A stretch of DNA of 64,000 nt from Edolisoma coerulescens. Lineage: Eukaryota; Chordata; Aves; Passeriformes; Campephagidae. Below the pieces are notes generated by a model. That model did no database searches. It had not been told where the DNA came from and worked only from the letters and a program-made list of their open reading frames with translations. The translations under genes and the position numbers were made by a program. The stretch spans positions 127,710-191,709 of the forward strand of contig VWZW01001292.1 in the NCBI GenBank assembly GCA_013397115.1, given 5' to 3'. Below are positions 12,201 through 22,892 of the stretch, piece after piece. The stretch's first letter is position 1. The number at the start of each line of letters is the position of its first letter.

Positions 12201-15200
12201 AAAAAAAAGTCTTTCAGAAGTATGCTTTAAGAGTTTAACAGATTCCTAACCCCTCACATTGCTTCACTCTCAAGGGTTAAATCTGTTGGAAACTGAAATT
12301 TCTTCTTAGAAAAAGTGTCTGGGTCATGCTATGAAAAACATTCAGAAATAGAAAGCATCTTCTCATGATCGCGTAACTGTCTGGTAATTTGGTCCTGCCT
12401 GTCTTCCCTTTTCTTTCACTTTTTCCAACACAATTTTACTTTTGGTCTGAGATGAAAACTTGAAAACATCACAGAAAGAACCAATGATAATAAACCCGGT
12501 GGAAGCTCTGAAGAGGTGAAACACCAGCTGGGAGTGAAATGCCCTGTGGCCATGGCAGGCCCAGCTTGTGTTTCCGTGTCTCAGAGAGCTGTTCCACTGC
12601 GTAGCAATGACCAATACTCCACTTTTCCTTCCTTTAGGATGGTTTCTTTTTTAAATGTAACTTGATCTTTCAAAGATGTTGTTCTTTCTTCCTTCCCAGC
12701 CTTATTCTTGTACTTCACATTGACATACAGAGAATATCCATAAACAAAACAAGTGCCTGAGAAATACTTTTTCTCCTAAGTGAGGTAACAGAGTGTTCCC
12801 AGCACTCATGGGACTGGAACAAAAAAAGTGATACTTAGCAAGAAGGAGATATTGTTGTCCTACAAAATTTGCTGGGATTTTCTAAATCTTGCTTTTCTGT
12901 TTGGGGACAGAACAGAAAGCTTTTAAAGTTTGTCATAGAAACTAAAGGCAGGCAAACAAGTGATTCTGTCACAATGGTCTGGTGACAGGGATCTTCATGC
13001 TGGGTGTGGGGGATCCAGGTCAAAGTCAGAGACGTGTTATTCCCTTGCATCCTACATGTTACTACCTATTCCAGGGCAGGTCAGTCTCTTCCTGGAGCTG
13101 CTCTGCTTTCTCTGGTCACCGGGAAAGGTGCTTGAACATGCTGAATGCCTTACTCACCAGATACTACTTTAAGTCATTCAATACTGAACTATTTCTATGA
13201 AGTAGAATAGCTATAAGCTACCTCCCTACTTCCACAATTGTTAGGACTTTGTATGCAGTTTAAGCTGACCAAGCTACTCAATTCCACTTTTCACTTGACT
13301 CCCTGAGGCAGCTTTCTACCTCTCCTTTTATGCCAGCACTTACTCAAGCTTATCCCATTCACGGTAAGCAGGTCTGGGCAGCTGAACTCTTGGAAAATGA
13401 TTCATTTTTTTTGGTAGAACTAGCTCTGTGTGTGCATTGTCTCAATACAGGGTAAGCTCAAAGCGAGTGCCCAGCAGAGTAGAGGTGGCAGATGTGCAGA
13501 TGGATGTCAGGACCATGGCAGTACCACCTTGGATAACTTTTCACTGCTGTGAAATGGCAGGCTCAGGCCTGGAGAAGTTCCTACTCCACCTAATCTTAAC
13601 CATTAGGTAGGAGTTTGGAGGAGGTGTTCTTTTTTCTCTCACTGTAACAACAAGCAATTTGATTCATAGCCTAAAGAGATTTTCCCCAGTTACCAAAGTC
13701 AGTACAAACTCATGATGACAAATCAGTTTTCTCACCAAAATCCCTTTAATTAATCCTAAAATTCCTTGTCTAGTTGTAGGGGGAAAGAAAGAATCCGACT
13801 ACTAGAACAACATACATTTAAGCTCCTTAATAATCCTCCCGCAGCACTGGGGTGCTGTGTGCCCTCTGCTCTCACTGGTGACAGAAGCCATGCAGTGCCC
13901 CAACAGACCAAATCCCAGTTTTGTCTCTGGAACTCTTAGGGTCCACAAGCATAAAGCCACTGGGAATTATCCTTCGTGGCCATGCTCTATTGACATGGAA
14001 CATCACCATGGTTCAGCTCCCTGTGGACAAAGGGAAGGGGGTTTGAGCTTGCATATGTTCTGCAAAGAAGGGGTTTGTGTTGTTGCAGACTGTTTCCAGC
14101 TTCACCGTACTGCTGCTGGAAAAGATTTTAAATATTAGCTGACCTGGTCTGTGTTGTGTTAAAAATGTGATGATAGAGGAGAGTTTATAATTAGTTTATC
14201 ACAATTATCTCCTTTAAGTTACGCTTGAGGGATGAATTCCCAATCTTGGTTTGTATTTTCAGGCACTAGTAATTTTGAAAAAGGAGTGATCATTTGAATT
14301 AAGACTTATTATGTGTATTTCAACTCAAAAGCAATCCTTAGAATAAAGCCGTGCAAAGAGCTTGTTTTCGAATTAAATTGAAATGCATTTTCTAAATGTT
14401 GTCTTACAGCCATTTTTAGAAATTAGATCTCCTCTTCTAGCAACTAAAAAGAGAAGAGGCAGCCCAGCAGATCTTATTCATGAAAAATTCCCCAAACCCT
14501 TCTAGTCAGTGGGAGTTTCACACCAAGAAAGGCCACAAGATGAGGTAAGAAGCACTTTTTTAATCTGAGCTAACCAAATTCTTGCGAAGTGTGAAGTTGT
14601 TAATAGATTTGAATGTTATACCTAGTCAAGGCCTTTACATACCTCAGTTTCATTCAGGTTCCCTCTGTGTGGTTTTTAATGGCAATCAGTGTGTCTGGGC
14701 AGTCTCTGTTCCTTATTTTTGACTTTTAAATGGTAGACAGGTGGAAATTCTCATCCCTTGTATTTTTAGATCCTAAAGGCTAAGAGCATATCTGTTCTCC
14801 TGAAGCTCCTTAAGCTTTCATCAAAACACCTTAGTGATATCTGTTGGGACTGGCAGCCTTATCAGTAACTAAAAATGTTCATAAATTCCATTTATGAGAT
14901 CTTTATCTTTATGTGCTTCCAACCTTTGATGGTCATAATCATTAGGGTTACACTTTTACTTGCTGACCATCTGCCAGAGACAAGTTATTTTTTCTATATT
15001 AAAGGAAAACAGAAATCCCGTTGTTCTTTCCTTCAAGAAACTTTGCTTTCTGTTGATATGCAGGTGGAAATTTGGGGGTTGCAAGGGTTTTATCTTTTCC
15101 ACACTAATGAAAATCCATAGAATTACAGGCCCTTTCCCACTGTCCACAATGCACACAAATTTTAGACTTAGATTTTAGCACGTAAAATTCCTGAGCTCCT

Positions 15201-18200
15201 GCCCATGGAGAGAATGTGCGCTGTGCTGAGAGCTGAGAAAATAATTTCTGATGCTGTAGCTGTAAAAGCTGCCTGGTCCAGATCTAGGCACTGTGAATAA
15301 AGGCAATTTTTGTGGTCAGCATGATGAGAAAACTACTTGACTGAAAAACAGAAGGAGCAAGACTCAAGCATGGAGAGGAAGAGGTCTACTTCTGGACCAG
15401 GGGACTGCTATGAAGAGAGGAACTCACCCACAGCTGGATGCTTCAGGAAATGGTGAGTTGGAACAGACTGTAAAATCTGGCACTGGAGCTAGGAGGAGGG
15501 GTGGGATACTAAGATTGTATAAGGAGCCAAATGGTGAAGAGCCTGTGGACCAAAAGGACACTGAGATATGAGCCGCAGGGGGGGAAGAGAGAAGAATAAT
15601 GTGTCTGGGAAATAGTAGGCTGAGGAAATTGTGTGGGGAATTACAAGTTGAAGCTGATAGAAAAGGAGTGAAACAAAGAGATTGATGGAGAACCTGGGGG
15701 TCAGGGCATGTCCAGATGAAGCAGATCAGACTGGGAGACCTGGAGGGCAAAGCCTGGAGCTTGCATAGTAATGAAAACATGAGTGGGCTGAAAAACCTGG
15801 CAAGCAGAGACTGGATGGAATAGGTGGGCAGGCTGGGATTGGGATCTCCATTGGCTGTATTCTGGAAGGATGCTTTATTAAAACTGTGCATGTTATTGCT
15901 TGCTATTCTGTGTGATCCTGTGAAATATGAGATTTTGACAGTAATGACATTTTAATACCTTACAGTGGCTATTTTTACTGAAAATTTATTAGTTTTTAAA
16001 ATACTTCTCCCTGCAAATATGGTTGCTCTTAGACTTTTTAGGATGCAGATTGCACAAAAAGAGGGATAGAAAAAAAAATTATCTATCTATTTATCTATCT
16101 CTGCAAGAACAAAAATTTGTTGTAGAGCAACAAAATTTAAAGATTTGGTCAACAGGTGTTTTCACCAGCTATTCCTGACTTCGCCACTCACAAATTGAAG
16201 CACCACTGGCAGCGTAAAGAAGAGGTAACTTTAAGAAATGTATTTCATAAGTAGAAGGAAACTGCTCAAGTATGGTATAAGGCCTTTTGCAATCCAGGTC
16301 CCGTACTCTCCATAGGCTTTTCCTGCTCTTCTGGTTAAATCAGGCTATAAAAGCAGTGCCCTCTGCTGCCCAGGACCGAGAGTGCTGGGCTAAGGGATGC
16401 TAACCCAAACTCACAGGAGCACCCTTCAGAGTGCTGTGCTATTTCACATATGTACTGCTTCTCTCTAATACATGTGTTTGCAGGAATTTAAACAAGTTAG
16501 ATTCCCTCTTGCTGCTGGAGGTGACTATTTGTATTCACTTTCGTAGTACTTCCATTCTTTGATCTCAGATCAAACATGATCAAAAGATTTTTAGATGGCC
16601 CTTGTTTATCTGAACTGGAGGTTTCATAATCAGCATAAAGAAATAGTTTGCTCTGCACTGGTAGACCAATGACTTCCATGAGCTTTGCAAAGTGAAATTT
16701 CACACTGTGTTTCTCTTCCAATGTATCTTCTGTGACAGCTTTCTATGATCTCTGCACAACTGCTGCCACACCAGAGCTGGAAGGACTGATCCCAGTGCGA
16801 CAGAGCAGCTTTCTTTGAGTTCAGCCCCTTCCAGGGCTTTGGCTCTGGTTACTCTGGGAAGCAGAAGTTGTGCTAGAAGCTCAGCACTGAGATGCTCAGG
16901 GCAAGCCAGCCAGGTTGCTAGGAAGTGGCTCGTCATTGTAGGGGTTTGGACCTTTGTACAATGTGCAAGACTGAGAGGGAGCCAGGGAATGTTGTGGAGA
17001 ACTCAAGAGTGCTTAGGGGGAGCTGGAGATCGCATAAGAAAAAGGTCATGGGGAAAAATATCGTTTGAGCATAGTTAGGCATAAAAACTCTCTTAGGAAG
17101 TATCTTATGGATGGCCCACGGCCATCCAGAGTTTGGAACACCAGCAATAATGTTTGAGGACATCTTGTGTTCAGACATCAATGTTCTGAGATCAGTGAAT
17201 TACTCTGCTATTCTCAGGGCTTTGAAAGATATGTAGATTCAAATCAAAGTCTGTATCCCATCCAAGTACATTGCAGATGACAATTCCTTTTTCTCAGCTC
17301 TTTACTATGTTCCCCAGCTGGGTTTACTTCCTGCCCTGAATTATGTAGCATGGCCATATGTGAAATGACCGTGTTCCTTGCCTGCGAAGAACCCATTTGT
17401 GTCAGACCTGCTGGTTATCTTCATGCAAGGAGAAGGGATTGTGATGGCCCAGCCCTCCTATTTATATGGTTGCTGTAGGATGCTTCTCAATGTGAAGAGA
17501 TGCAGCACTGCTGCTCCACTTGCCCTCAGGACTGTGGTGATCCACTCCTGAGAGTGTCATGGACCTTCCCAGCCTGGTCAGTGGTGCATGTACTGTCCCT
17601 TCTGCAGAACTGCTAGCTTCTGCTTTCAGAAGAATAGTTAGCTGGCAAGTACCAGATTTATTCTTTTGGGGAGAAATTAAATGCATTTCATGAGACCAGC
17701 AATAATATTTTAAATGTCTTATCTGCATAATGGCCATTTTTTCCAAATAGAAGTGAGATAATATTGATTACTTCAAATAATGGCAATTTTTTTAGGCTCT
17801 TGCAGGCTTTTCCAATGCGGATTTCTAGTGTTTCTCTTATAAATTACAACTGATCTTTTGGACAAGGGAAGAGGACATGGGTTGAATTTGAGCTGGAGCT
17901 CTGGTCTCATTCTTTGTTAAATCTCTGTGCTCACTTTCAAGAGATGCCACTCAGCAGCACTGCCTGCTTTTAGCAGACACATGACTTAGAACCTGTACTG
18001 ACCTGTCAGGCTCCGTGTACAGCAGCATCTTTGATAAAACTGACTCCCAGCACAGGCTCATTGTTTCCAGCTCCAGGGATAATCAGAAATTGCACATTTC
18101 AGAGCTGCCTGAGTGCTCGTGTCAGGATGTCAGACTGACAGTGATGATTATGCCCCAAGGAGAGGAAGACAGATGGGTTTGACATTGCAGCAGACTGTTG

Positions 18201-21200
18201 CCGTCTAGTTTCATATGCTCAGTTTGTGGCCAAGGGGCAATCAATTTTAGCCAAGGCAATTAATTTATTTAAATCCAACTTGATATTTGGCTAAAATTGT
18301 TCTGTCGGAGTCCTCTCCATAAGGAAAGGTGCCTGGGAAGGCACTCTGTATTACACCAACACAGCTGGTCTCAGCAATTAGGACCAGATGGTGCAGCAGG
18401 ATGCATGCACCCTTAGAGGACAAGTGCTTGCTGCTTCCAGCTTGATCTACAGTAGATGAAGGGGCGATCTCACAGTTGTACACATGGGAGGTGAGTAGCT
18501 GGAGAGTTTGGGAGAACACCTCAGTTATATTTGAAAATGTGGGGATAGGTAGCTGCTCCTCTCTCTGCCTGGCTGCAGTGGCAAGAGAGCAGGGGTGAGG
18601 GCAGATTTATGGGATGTATGTAAATTTCTGAGTTGTGGGACCAGGATCTTCTGCTGGACCTTGGTTGTTGAGGGATTTAAGCCAAAAAGGACTACCTCAA
18701 TGAAAGCCTCTGTTGCTTATCAGTTCTTTAAAGTAAATAGCAAACAAAAAGTCCGGATACTTTAGAAAGCATCTTTGTAGCTACTTCTTCAGCTACAAAA
18801 TCCTGTTTTTCTTGTGGGGTTTTGCAACAGGCTTCAGTAGAGCTCTCTATGAAGGCCAAGAATTGGATTGCCCTGATGTTGGGATGTTCCATAAGGAAAT
18901 GCCCACAGGTTCTCCTTATTCTCAAGAAACTGCTTAAGGCAGTCTGCCCAGTTTGCTTACGCTGCTGGGTGATCCTGCATCACATTCCTGTTTTTTCCAT
19001 CTTCCCCACTGTCTTCTTGTTCCCCCTTTTTCCTTCACTGTCTTCTCCAAACCCGCATTGATAAGGCCCTTTTACCACCATGCTAATACTGTACTGTATA
19101 AGTCATTAAGACTGAAAGCAGCACCACAAGTCAAGGTGAGAAGGCATGGATCAGAGCTACAGCTTAGTCCAGCTGTCCTTCCCAAAAGAAGCATTCTCAC
19201 TCTGACACCACTCTGACTAGTTTTCAGGGAAGGCACGGGGAATACCCTGCATGGGAACCTCCTTACCTTTGGATCAATAATTCGTCTAATGTTGCTGGAT
19301 CAGAGTTTGCTGGAGATGGTGATGCCTTATGAGACAAAACATTCAGAGGCTCTTTGACGGGTTCATTGTTTTTGAGTGAACCTGATATAAGAGAAAGTCA
19401 AGAGGGTGTTAAAACAGTCATTTTCTTAATTTACCTTTACTGTATGTAGTGGTTTGCTTACACCAAAGGCAACAGGAAGACTACAGACACAAAGCTGGCT
19501 ACATTTTAGCTTTGATTTTCAAACAAGACCAAAGTATCATCAGCTTGCACAGTGCAAATGCAGCTGAGAAGAGGTGAAGTTGGATATAGGGTATCAGTTC
19601 TTATGTACGTTAGTAGCACTCTCGCCACTGCAGGCTGGGTCCCAACATGAGTGATTTTCAGTGCAATTCTTTAAGCAGAAGAGGTTTGGCTGTGTGTGCC
19701 TGTGCATGCCAATATTTGGTTTCCTGAGTCAAGGCTTCATTACTGCTCTGCTTTCAGGCACACAGTAGATGTTCAGTTTACTGGATAAATCAAGGTTCAA
19801 TTTGGTGGGAGAGGAGCTTTACTTTTAATTGCTTCTCCAATTTCCCTCAGATGAACCACTGATCCTTTCACAGGGAGTCAGAGTTGTATTAAGTCCAAGG
19901 CTTACTACTGCAGTAGTTGGCAGGAGAGGATGCATCTCACTTTTCAAATGAAATCTCCCATTGTTTGAGGCTTACTGATAAATGGCCTTGCTGTTTTTTA
20001 TTAGAAATATTTTGGTCTAAGTCATAGTTCTGTTTGTCTTTCACACTGGTGACAGAACAGTCAGGTCAGTGCTCGGACTGAAGCAGGCTTCTGATGCATC
20101 TTTTTAATAAATTTTCAGAAGGAAGGGATGATATCCAGAGTTTTAAAACAAATTAAAAGACAGCCAAGGCCTTATGAAACAGTAGTTTGAGTTATTCACT
20201 TTGAATAGTTTAAACACTTTATCCTTCTGTCAAAGAAGATTGCTTAAAAAAACCCCCCCAACAATTCTTTTTCCAGTTAAAGAAAAGCATCTATTATGTT
20301 TTACAACTCCTAGGCTATAAGCCAAAGCTGGGTTGGTGCAAAGGGTGCCTATATGGAAGCCTTTCCCTCAGCTGGAGTTAGATAATTTTAAATTGGTTTT
20401 TTGTGATCTCATTTCTTGAGTCTTTATTTTTCTCATTTTGTATCCTACTCTGTCTTTTCTGTCTCTTCCTATCTTCTTGCCTTCCCCTCTCCTCCCCTCC
20501 AGTCATTCCCTAAGCAAAATGAGAACACGTTAACATTTGAGCTTGAGTCACATTCTTGGATAGCTGCTGTTCAAATGGGTTGGAAGGCAATATAAAATAG
20601 CTCACCCATCCCTTGCTTCCATGCACGTCAGCAAATGCTGTCAGAAGTTCCTGCTACAAATGAGGCTGGTGTAGAAGCACCTGCTGTCCAGTTTCAGGGA
20701 GACGGAATGGATTCAGGGAAGTAGAGAGAGAGAGAGAGAGCAGAAATGCTGCTTACACAATCCTAGCTGAATTTAAAGGCCGTAGCTCTGAGGACTTTCT
20801 ACAGTCACCTTGGAGAAAGAGCCATTGCTCCTAGCCCATGTCTTGCTGTACAGACTGGAGAAAAGACACGTTCCCAGTGTGTCTTGCTGAACAAGTGCAG
20901 GCACGGAAGAAAAAGCCTTGTTTGGAACCGATCCTGTTTCAGTAGTGGCAGTACAGGAAGGGGAGTGGCAGAGAAGCGCAGGTCAGCCTTGTGGATGCTC
21001 TAATGAGTTGCTAAGAGAGAAGCCCTTCTCTTAGCTTGTCCTTCCTCAATGACACTGGCCAGACATAAGGGATGTCCTCCTGTGCCAACGTCCTGATGCC
21101 ATGACGCTGCAGGTGTATGAAGAAGGTGTGTCCTTCTGTGCTGGTGCTGCTGCACTGGCAGCTGCAGGTCGAAGGGGTGAGGACCTCCTCGGCAGCTGTG

Positions 21201-22892
21201 GGGACGCTGTGACACCCGGGAGCAGGAGGGAGGGCGGGTCTGTGCTATGCTAGCTCTGCAGCAGTGCTGTGGGAGGCGGGGAGAGGGTGGCTCTGCTCTG
21301 GTCCTGTCTGCACCCGCAGGGTGGAGAGCAGCTCTGCTCTGGCATAGGCAACACTCAGTTTATCCACAAACCTCATTGCAACAGTAGCAGAATATTAAAC
21401 AGGAGCTCTTTGCCGCTGTCTGCTTGGAAACTTGGAGAAAGGAGGGAATTTTCCTTCTGCCCGTGCCACAGGGTTGAATGGACCTTTACACTGCTGAAAT
21501 AGCAAGGCTCCCGTGGCGGGGCATGCAGGACACACCTATTTTCTTGGGGACATTTCCCAGACCTCTTTTATTTTGGGGGTGGAGGATTTCTGGGTTTTTT
21601 TTCTTAAGGAACTTGATCTACTTTCAGGAGCTGAAGATGTGGCTTTACTGCTACATAAAAAAGCTATAGCTTTCAGTGGTTTGCACAGCAGTGGAACATG
21701 AGCAATGGTGTATAATTTTGATTCATACAGCTATCCAAAGTTCAGAGTCCAGTGCATTGATTCTGTTAGATTATAACCTGAAGATATGATAGGTAACTTT
21801 GCTGTGAAGGAATGATAAAATTCAGTTTCTCTGAGCACCTGGGAGATGGAAGCAAAGGGTGTTTTCTATGTTCCCAGTTCCAGGTCTCTCCCATTTAGGA
21901 CTTAGATTAAAACCATTCCAATTTCCTTCACACAGCCCTGTTTCCAGTGCTTCTCAGTGTGTTGCAGCAGCTTATTTCCTGGCTCTCTTCATTTCTCCTA
22001 TGTTTCTCTTGCTTCTTTCACAGACATCGGCTCAGAGAAGGTTCCAGCTCTGGGACAGCCTGGCCTTGCAGTCATGCTCTGTACTGTTCATACTCAGGGA
22101 AAGCCAACTCACTCCTTTTCTTCTGAAGCCATGGCTGAATGCAGGTGTGTTCTGGATGGTGTTCCTGTTATTTCAGCCTCCTTGTTCAAAGGCAGCCTAT
22201 GTGTTTCTTACAGCTCTCTTCAGTGCAAAGTGGCAGTAACTTCACTTTCAGAGAAGACTTGTTCCTCCCTCATAAGGAACCATTGCAATTTCCTCTGGTT
22301 CTGCTGACTGTTTTCTGTACTTTTGAATATGTACTTTCTGTACGCTAAAGAAGTCCCTACTTTGTTGACAGCTCCATGTTTTTCTCTAAGTTATTTTTCT
22401 CTTACAGAGCAGAGGGGTGGCAGTGCAGAGTCCCACATATGTTTATATTCTCTGTCATGAAGTGTCCTTGAGGCTCTCCTCTGCCAGCTGTGCAGGGGTG
22501 TTCTGTTATGTGCTGACTGCTGAGCTGCTTTCTATCTTTCCTGTCCTTTTTCTGTTCTATTGACTCCTCTAGTTCCTAATCTCACTGGAAAAGGAAGCAT
22601 AATGCTGTTTGGGTCAGTACTCACCTGTAGCATGCCCCATGTGCATGGCCTCTCCCGAAGTCTTTCTTTTCCCTCTGTTTGGCAGCCTCATGGATCGGTA
22701 GTACCTGGAATTTCTTTGAATAGCAATGTAATGTGTGTGCAAGTCTCCCTCATGGGTCACTGGGTTGGCACCTGCTGACTCTTCCTCACCTTCAGAGACT
22801 GAACCCAACTCTCTTAGTACCTGCTGAGAATGGCCCTGCCGGAGCCCACTGGCAGAGAGCCCGTGGGTGGCTTCTCTCCTGTGCTCATCCAT
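113..22892 (-). CDS. NGEF: NGEF (ephexin-1), 5' half of the coding region, five exons, partial at the 3' end
   Basis: Five minus-strand exons join to an open frame of 923 bases (307 codons plus two bases): 22892-22625, 19381-19267, 9672-9569, 4958-4684, 273-113. Exon phases fit at every junction. The product matches the mammalian ephexin-1 N-terminus as I know it: a diverged, probably disordered leader, then the motif SWRNLIEHIG, then LLYQEYRDKS, then NSNSRFNLWQDLPE, then the start of the DH domain with FELVTSEASYYKSL. The family is a Rho-type guanine nucleotide exchange factor acting below EphA receptors in neurons and growth cones, with DH, PH and SH3 domains. Only the first part of DH is inside this window; the remainder lies to the left. 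Neighbour order NGEF-NEU2-INPP5D matches human 2q37.1 and supports orthology rather than a paralogous ephexin. Confidence is high for identity, moderate for the exact start codon. Confidence 0.93.
274..4683 (-). other. NGEF: NGEF intron (between linker and DH exons)
   Basis: 4.4 kb of non-coding sequence with no domain-like open frame, no CpG enrichment and no recognisable young repeat. A canonical octamer ATGCAAAT occurs at 4122-4129 just after a CRE-like TGATGTCA, but such short matches are expected by chance. A short T run lies near 2308. Confidence 0.75.
4684..4958 (-). CDS. NGEF: NGEF exon: linker before the DH domain
   Basis: 275-bp exon. The acceptor is TTCCTTCCTAG (AG at 4960-4959) and the donor is GAG|GTAATG. 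It opens with two bases that complete a glycine codon, then LLYQEYRDKSTREEIETRR, an acidic serine/proline/glutamate-rich stretch (many E, T, S, P; no domain), then NSNSRFNLWQDLPEVQSSGV and a helix ending IKLQE. The two conserved ends match ephexin-1; the middle is diverged, as expected for a disordered linker. The linker before DH contains the tyrosine-regulated autoinhibitory segment in this family; the YQEYRD tyrosines are visible here. Confidence 0.93.
4959..9568 (-). other. NGEF: NGEF intron (between the CpG-island exon and the linker exon)
   Basis: 4.6 kb, non-coding. The stretch at about 7130-7450 is purine-rich on the plus strand (AGGAAG and GAGAGAGG blocks). GC content rises sharply from about 9360 towards the CpG island. 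No RNA gene or transposon was recognised. Confidence 0.7.
9569..9672 (-). CDS. NGEF: NGEF exon inside the CpG island
   Basis: 104-bp exon. The acceptor is CCCGCAG (AG at 9674-9673) and the donor ATCG|GTAAGG. It begins with one base finishing an arginine codon, then a GC-driven alanine/proline/glutamate run (DPAAAEETPAAG), then HPMTADSWRNLIEHIG. The last ten residues match the conserved ephexin-1 segment immediately before LLYQEY. Base composition is far more GC-rich than the other NGEF exons because it lies inside a CpG island. An in-frame ATG at 9606-9604 (MTADSW) could serve as a start for a short isoform if transcription begins in the island. Confidence 0.9.
9778..10510. other. Assembly gap (733 N)
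   Basis: A continuous run of N between C-rich flanks. GC-rich drop-out is the obvious cause. Long N-filled reading frames across it are artefacts. Confidence 0.99.
16081..16102. repeat. ATCT-type microsatellite
   Basis: Short imperfect tandem run of ATCT/TATC after an A-rich run. Confidence 0.8.
19267..19381 (-). CDS. NGEF: NGEF exon: N-terminal leader
   Basis: 115-bp exon. The acceptor is CTTATATCAG and the donor CAAAG|GTAAGG. It encodes a hydrophilic segment containing SLKNNEPVKEPLNVLSHKAS and ending LDELLIQ plus a split arginine. It is too short to stand out as an open reading frame. The call rests on three things: consensus splice sites, phase that fits both neighbours (two bases in, two bases out), and the NEP-x-x-EPL pattern, which resembles the VNEPLTLN part of the mammalian protein. 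No domain is expected here. Confidence 0.8.
19382..22624 (-). other. NGEF: NGEF intron between the first and second coding exons
   Basis: 3.2 kb. It contains an (AG)9 microsatellite and a mildly GC-rich patch at about 21115-21330. I see no further exon with convincing splice sites. Confidence 0.65.
20723..20740. repeat. (AG)9 microsatellite
   Basis: Nine perfect AG units inside an NGEF intron. Confidence 0.95.
22625..22892 (-). CDS. NGEF: NGEF first coding exon with the start codon
   Basis: The start is ATG at 22892-22890 with a favourable context (G at -3 and +4) and an in-frame TAG seven codons upstream. The frame runs 89 codons and ends with CAG|GTGAGT, a perfect donor, leaving one base that completes glycine with the next exon. 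The end of the exon carries HTHYIAIQRNSRYYRSMR, which aligns with the HIPIKRNSIFNRS segment of mammalian ephexin-1. The distance from the start to that motif also fits. The first 40 residues are strongly diverged. A possible acceptor (CCATAG, exon start 22910) just upstream suggests a separate 5' non-coding exon. An alternative acceptor inside the frame cannot be excluded. Confidence 0.75.

Larger units (their letters stand above)
9673..19266 (-). other. NGEF: NGEF intron (9.6 kb)
   Basis: The first kilobase is the CpG island with the assembly gap. The rest is ordinary intron. About 11580-11800 and 15340-15800 are purine-rich on the plus strand, which produces a long but low-complexity minus-strand frame that I do not accept as coding. 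A short ATCT repeat lies at 16081-16102. No other gene is recognised. Confidence 0.65.

Noticed and set aside
15424..15891. 155-codon minus-strand frame rich in Ser, Leu, Pro, Phe
   Set aside because: The composition follows from a pyrimidine-rich strand. No splice context, domain or familiar motif.
16497..16721. 74-codon minus-strand frame on the NGEF strand
   Set aside because: No suitable splice sites. Including it would break the phase that already joins 19267 to 9672 correctly.
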